DNA from: Vibrio inusitatus
Lineage (GTDB): Bacteria; Pseudomonadota; Gammaproteobacteria; Enterobacterales; Vibrionaceae
DNA length: 64,000 nucleotides
Direction: 5' to 3'
NCBI GenBank assembly: GCA_024346935.1
Contig: AP024879.1
Span: 186,001-250,000 of the forward strand
A program made the position numbers and the translations under genes. Position 1 is the first letter of the stretch, and the number at the start of each line of letters is the position of its first letter. The notes under the pieces were generated by a model. It saw only the letters and a program-made list of their open reading frames with translations. It had not been told where the DNA came from and searched no databases. Shown one piece after another: positions 60,246 through 64,000 of this stretch.

Positions 60246-62854
60246 TAAATATTATATTTATAGCATCCACAGTGGTACTAGCCGTCACCTGCTTGTTCAA
60301 ACTCAGAACCTCCCAAGCGAACCACTCAAAACTACTTGAGAAAACAGAAGAGTCATTTGAGGAACTAGTATCTAGTCGAGGTGTGCCGATCGCTCACCTA
60401 AGTGAAGAAGCTCAGCTACTGGCAAGCCAATCTTGTGCTACTCACACTAGTAAAAAAGGCAAGCTGATTTCATTTGAAGAATCTGCTGTTTTATTGCTGC
60501 GTTCTGTTGACTCCATAGTTAGCCCGTTCAATAGCGCGGCTTATAAGTCCGTTCCTGCAATACTTACAACAATCGGTATTCTGGGTACCTTTGTGGGTAT
60601 TACTCTGGGACTTGGTTCGCTTGGAGGGATGAGTAATGACTCTTCCAAACTTGTTGAGCAAGCTATGGGTTTGATTGAGGGGTTAGGAACAGCTTTCTTA
60701 ACCTCTATTGCTGGTATGGCTGCCAGTTTTCTATTTATGCTCTATCTGTCTTGGGCTATTGCAGCACAAGCTAAACGAAGAAACGCGCTTTTATTGAAAA
60801 TACAACAGAGCTCTAAGTTAATCTCAGGCAATGACTTACTGCATCAATTGGTAGAGCATCAAAAAGAAAGTAAAAGTGATCTTCTTGATTTTTCGGAGCT
60901 TACCTCGGCTATTCAGCAGTTAGTCGCAAAACCATCTGCAATGTCAGCAACAGAATACCAAGATATTTCATCACGTAATTCGCAGGCTGTGGAAGCTAGC
61001 CTCGATAAGCTTAAATCAGCTCTCTCGCTCGAGCTAAAGTCTCTGCAGCAAGACGAGCAACTGCTGGCAAATACTATTAGCCAGAATATTTCGGAATCTC
61101 TTAAAACAGAGCTTACAGCTCCTATTTCGCAAGAGCTGTCAAAAATAACGGCTAAAGTTGGTGCAATCGATACGCTAGTAGACAAGACAGTTACTCACGA
61201 TCAGCTTGAGGAAAGTCTTTCTCGCTCCGTGACTGCTCCAACTACTCAGAAACTCGACGAGATTGTTACGGAAAATCGTCAGATTAACGAGGCCATGTTC
61301 TCTCTTTCAAATGTTCTAGAAAGTTTGTCTAAATCTCAGGCGTCACCTCTTACAGAAGAGCAGTTGGTTAGCGCGCTGAATAGAGAGTTGGAACAACCGA
61401 TCGGTATGCGACTTGACCAAAGCATTCAGGCTTCAGGTGAGCTTAATATAAACGTTACTGAACTAGTTGAAACCACCTCTAAACTTGTAAGCTCTTCTCT
61501 GACTCAAGCGCAATTGAGCAAGGCTCTTCAAGATGAAGTTCAGAGCCCACTAAGCACTCGCTTAGACCAAAGCATTCAGGCTTCAGGTGAGCTTAATATA
61601 AACGTTGCTGAACTGGTTGAAACCACTTCTAAACTTGCAAGCTCTTCTCTGACTCAAGAGCAATTGAGCAAGGCTCTTCAAGATGAAGTACAGAATCCAA
61701 TAAGCACTCTCCTAGACCAAAGCAATGTAACAGCAGCTGAAATAAAACTTGGAATTGAAGAGCTATCTCGTTCTCGCATGGAGGAGTTTGAACACCTAGT
61801 TGAGAAGATGGGTGAAGAGGTTGTTGAGCCTGTAACTTCCGAGTTGAGTGAAACCAATAAAGTAGTGTCTCGCTTTGCAGATGTGACTGATGATCTAACT
61901 AAACAAGTTGAAGTATCAAACGCTGAAATGACCAAGGCTACGGCCGAGCTAGTCAAATTCCAGACCGATACTTTAGGAAAGCTAGATAGCTTCGCAGGGT
62001 CACTTGACCGTTCACTGAACGAGTTCGCAGAGAATAGCACTAAAGCATTGTCTGAAATCTCTGAGGAGGTTACAGGTATCGTTAAGCTTGGTAATGAGTC
62101 TATCGAAAAGCAGACGGTGGCTTTCTCGACCATCATTGCAGATTCGAAGGAAATGTTTAATGAACAGGCTACTACGCTTCGTTCTGTCGGAGACGAATCT
62201 GCGAAGTTGATGAGTACTGCACGCCAAGAGCTTGAAACTGGTCTGGGTGATATTGACAGCAAAGTTTCTCGAATGTCGAGCACGGTTCAAACAGAACTCG
62301 AAAGCTTTAGAGATGCCTATCAAGCTAGCCTGACCCATTACTTCACCGAGCAAAATCGCTTGCTAGATGAATCTTTGAATGAGCAGAAGAGTGGTTTGAA
62401 TGATGTTGTAGATAACTTTAGAGGCGTGTTTGAAGAAGAGTACACCAAACGTAAGGAGCTTCTTGAAGACCTAGACAAACAGTTTATTCAACTGGCTGAA
62501 GCTGCTGAACGAGTTCAGTCTATGGCAAAAGCGATGGGACTTGAGAAAGCGAGTTGGGCTAGTGAGATTCAGCTTGTTCAGCAGTCGATTGGACGCCAGG
62601 TTGCGGACCTTGGCAAAGCATTTGCAGAGTCTTCAACTCAGTTTGCCGCTGTGGCCTCGCAGATGCGCCCAGAAATGGATGATTACTTCAAACGTGCGAA
62701 CAAGTCAGTAGAAGAGTACTTCACTGTATTTGACGCAACTTCATCTCGAATCTACGGTCGACTGGATCGAGCGGTAGATCTCATGAGCACAGTTATTGAA
62801 GAAGCACAGCACGAAAAAGCGGCACTGACTGATAAGAAAGGGCAGGTTGCTTAA
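60236..62854 (+). CDS. zorA: ZorA-like proton-channel subunit with long tail, module 3
   Basis: 872 residues, long for ZorA. Membrane segments lie at about 3-19, 104-125 and 149-173, with ILGTFVGITLGLGSLGG and GTAFLTSIAGMAASF. The coiled-coil tail contains 50-residue tandem repeats: two near-identical copies start at about residue 394 and 444 (DQSIQASGELNINV) and a partial third at 494, with weaker upstream copies. The end of the tail matches that of module 2. Tail length may set reach or sensitivity in ZorA; here it grew by repeat duplication. Confidence 0.82.
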   Translation: MSLINIIFIASTVVLAVTCLFKLRTSQANHSKLLEKTEESFEELVSSRGVPIAHLSEEAQLLASQSCATHTSKKGKLISFEESAVLLLRSVDSIVSPFNSAAYKSVPAILTTIGILGTFVGITLGLGSLGGMSNDSSKLVEQAMGLIEGLGTAFLTSIAGMAASFLFMLYLSWAIAAQAKRRNALLLKIQQSSKLISGNDLLHQLVEHQKESKSDLLDFSELTSAIQQLVAKPSAMSATEYQDISSRNSQAVEASLDKLKSALSLELKSLQQDEQLLANTISQNISESLKTELTAPISQELSKITAKVGAIDTLVDKTVTHDQLEESLSRSVTAPTTQKLDEIVTENRQINEAMFSLSNVLESLSKSQASPLTEEQLVSALNRELEQPIGMRLDQSIQASGELNINVTELVETTSKLVSSSLTQAQLSKALQDEVQSPLSTRLDQSIQASGELNINVAELVETTSKLASSSLTQEQLSKALQDEVQNPISTLLDQSNVTAAEIKLGIEELSRSRMEEFEHLVEKMGEEVVEPVTSELSETNKVVSRFADVTDDLTKQVEVSNAEMTKATAELVKFQTDTLGKLDSFAGSLDRSLNEFAENSTKALSEISEEVTGIVKLGNESIEKQTVAFSTIIADSKEMFNEQATTLRSVGDESAKLMSTARQELETGLGDIDSKVSRMSSTVQTELESFRDAYQASLTHYFTEQNRLLDESLNEQKSGLNDVVDNFRGVFEEEYTKRKELLEDLDKQFIQLAEAAERVQSMAKAMGLEKASWASEIQLVQQSIGRQVADLGKAFAESSTQFAAVASQMRPEMDDYFKRANKSVEEYFTVFDATSSRIYGRLDRAVDLMSTVIEEAQHEKAALTDKKGQVA
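61415..61720 (+). repeat. 150-bp in-frame tandem repeat inside zorA of module 3
   Basis: Repeat starts GACCAAAGCATTCAGG at 61415 and 61565 and GACCAAAGCAATG at 61715. The first two copies are nearly identical in DNA, so the duplication is recent. Confidence 0.9.
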
Positions 62855-63492
62855 TGGAAAATCTTACTGATTATTCAGAAGAGCAAATCGACGAAACTGG
62901 AACCTGGTTATCAATCAGTGATTTGATGGCTGGTTTGTTGATGGTATTTGCATTGCTACTGATAGCAACACTAGCCCAGCTTTATAAATATCAAGAGCAA
63001 TCAGAGAGCAATCGAGTTGTCATTATCGAGGAAATCCAAAAAGGTTTGGAGAAAGCGGGTATCGAGTCTGAGGTCGACCTAGAGACAGGCTCTCTTGCTT
63101 TAACTGAAGGGCTAAATTTTTCGAGCAATAGTTCAACGTTGGATTCATCTGCGCGCGAGTTCCTAAACAAATTGATCCCAATTTACAGCCAAGCGATTTT
63201 CTTGAATGATGAAACCTCTGAGGAGGTATTGCACCTGGTGATTGAAGGGCATGCTGCTCAGGGCGAAGGCCGAGGTCGAGCGATGTCTTTGAGTCTAAAT
63301 CGCGCTGAAGCTGTGACCTCTCATATTGAGCAGATGATATTTGCCTACAAAGGACGTTTCCTTGAGAAAATTTTGCCAGCAGCCAGAGGCAACCTAGACG
63401 CAGATTCAAGTTTACCTGTCGCTCAGAATAGAAAGGTGGTTTTTCGCTTTGAGTTCAAGAGTCATGATTTAACCGAGCTGGTAGGTAATTAG
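62854..63492 (+). CDS. zorB: ZorB-like OmpA-domain motor subunit, module 3
   Basis: 212 residues. Membrane segment WLSISDLMAGLLMVFALLLI with Asp23; OmpA-type domain with LVIEGHAAQGEGRG and MSLSLNRAEAV. It shares base 62854 with the zorA stop and ends 1 base before the next start. Confidence 0.85.
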   Translation: MENLTDYSEEQIDETGTWLSISDLMAGLLMVFALLLIATLAQLYKYQEQSESNRVVIIEEIQKGLEKAGIESEVDLETGSLALTEGLNFSSNSSTLDSSAREFLNKLIPIYSQAIFLNDETSEEVLHLVIEGHAAQGEGRGRAMSLSLNRAEAVTSHIEQMIFAYKGRFLEKILPAARGNLDADSSLPVAQNRKVVFRFEFKSHDLTELVGN

Positions 63493-63493
63493 A

Positions 63494-64000
63494 ATGAATC
63501 GAAATCCTTGGTTTTTGGAGCCGGCATTGCCGTCAACACCAAAGGTTAACTCTCTTACTCCACCTCTTGGTGGAGAAAGCCATCAGCTTCAGAGTGCGTC
63601 CAACTCTTTTACACAAAAGAAGCTCATACAGCTGATTGCAAAACTTGAACGGTTCGAACCTTTATCCTCTCTAGAGTGGCTGATCATATTGCGCTCTGAA
63701 GAGGAATATCAGGGACTTGAAACGTCGGAAAAAGAGCGAGCAATAAAAGCGGTTTGGACAGCTATCGAAAGCGATGAAGTGAGATTTTCTGAACTGGTGA
63801 AGAAACTGGTTTCAGGGATTGCACGCAATTATATTGCTGTAGCGAGCTGGTTGCTCGATAGCTTTCCTCGTGTTTTACCTAAGTCTTTTTCAAGGCTTGC
63901 TAAACAGCAGATTGAAATAGCGCGATATTTGGTTTCGGAACAGTACCTGCTTTGTGCGAGAGCGACCATGAGTAATGGAAAGAGCTTAGATCTGTTTTTC
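63494..64000 (+). CDS. zorC: ZorC-like protein, 5' part only (cut by window end)
   Basis: 169 residues are visible, open to the last base. The region LSSLEWLIILRSEEEYQGL followed by AIKAVWTAIES matches the ZorC-like protein of module 2 (VFEWLDALENSEQW, ALIAVWTGIGT). The EH-signature part would lie beyond the window. The assignment rests on this similarity and on gene order. Confidence 0.65.
   Translation, partial: MNRNPWFLEPALPSTPKVNSLTPPLGGESHQLQSASNSFTQKKLIQLIAKLERFEPLSSLEWLIILRSEEEYQGLETSEKERAIKAVWTAIESDEVRFSELVKKLVSGIARNYIAVASWLLDSFPRVLPKSFSRLAKQQIEIARYLVSEQYLLCARATMSNGKSLDLFF

Noticed and set aside
49108..63492. Flagellar MotAB or TolQR/ExbBD reading of the motor genes
   Set aside because: No flagellar or Ton/Tol partners are present; the long coiled-coil tails and the HNH and EH-signature neighbours fit Zorya instead.

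Overview
The window looks like a Vibrio or close Vibrionaceae chromosome. This is an inference from gene style, moderate AT bias and gene content; no rRNA or tRNA gene is visible to fix it. It falls into a conserved left part (1-37 kb) and an accessory island (37-64 kb) that runs off the right edge.

Left part. 1-3.8 kb holds the end of an RND efflux adaptor and its inner-membrane pump. 3.9-24.6 kb is a sulfatase/phosphatase neighbourhood: a Cys-type arylsulfatase, an eight-haem cytochrome c with HEAT/TPR tail, a six-gene MoxR-DUF58-DUF4381-VWA-VWA/TPR-BatD operon, a LysR regulator, a thiC controlled by a TPP riboswitch, nine tandem 162-bp double-hairpin repeats, a PafA-like alkaline phosphatase, an FGE-like lipoprotein without cysteines in its C-terminal region, a radical SAM sulfatase maturase (anSME) and a haem-less HEAT/TPR paralogue of the cytochrome tail. 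The maturase can supply the formylglycine the sulfatase needs. 25-37 kb is ordinary chromosome: SDR, ICMT-like methyltransferase, LysR, DUF805-like protein, acyltransferase, OFA-type MFS transporter, nnr, ggt and guaC.

Island, recombination part (37.1-48.5 kb). A P2/K139-type integrase and a Cox/AlpA-like protein sit just past the guaC terminator, with AGTGTCG-type direct repeats at the junction. Then comes a gene-poor, AT-rich stretch with orphan secreted proteins and lipoproteins, a decayed IS5-family transposase, a possible group II intron 5' fragment, a pair of ~107-bp direct repeats and an I78-like lipoprotein. A second tyrosine recombinase with a small HTH partner closes this part, followed by a perfect 15-bp inverted repeat.

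Island, defence part (48.8-64 kb). Three consecutive ZorA/ZorB-type proton-channel motor modules lie on the + strand. Module 1 is zorA-zorB-HNH nuclease (Zorya type II layout), preceded by a 49-aa ribbon-helix-helix protein. Module 2 is a small protein, zorA, zorB and a zorC-like EH-signature protein ending in Sel1-like repeats, then a two-TM protein and two proteins sharing one unrecognised C-terminal domain. No ZorD helicase is present. Module 3 starts with a paralogue of the same small protein, then zorA, zorB and a zorC-like gene cut by the window end. The repeated small protein, the new shared domain and the missing ZorD make modules 2 and 3 the best candidate for an undescribed Zorya variant.
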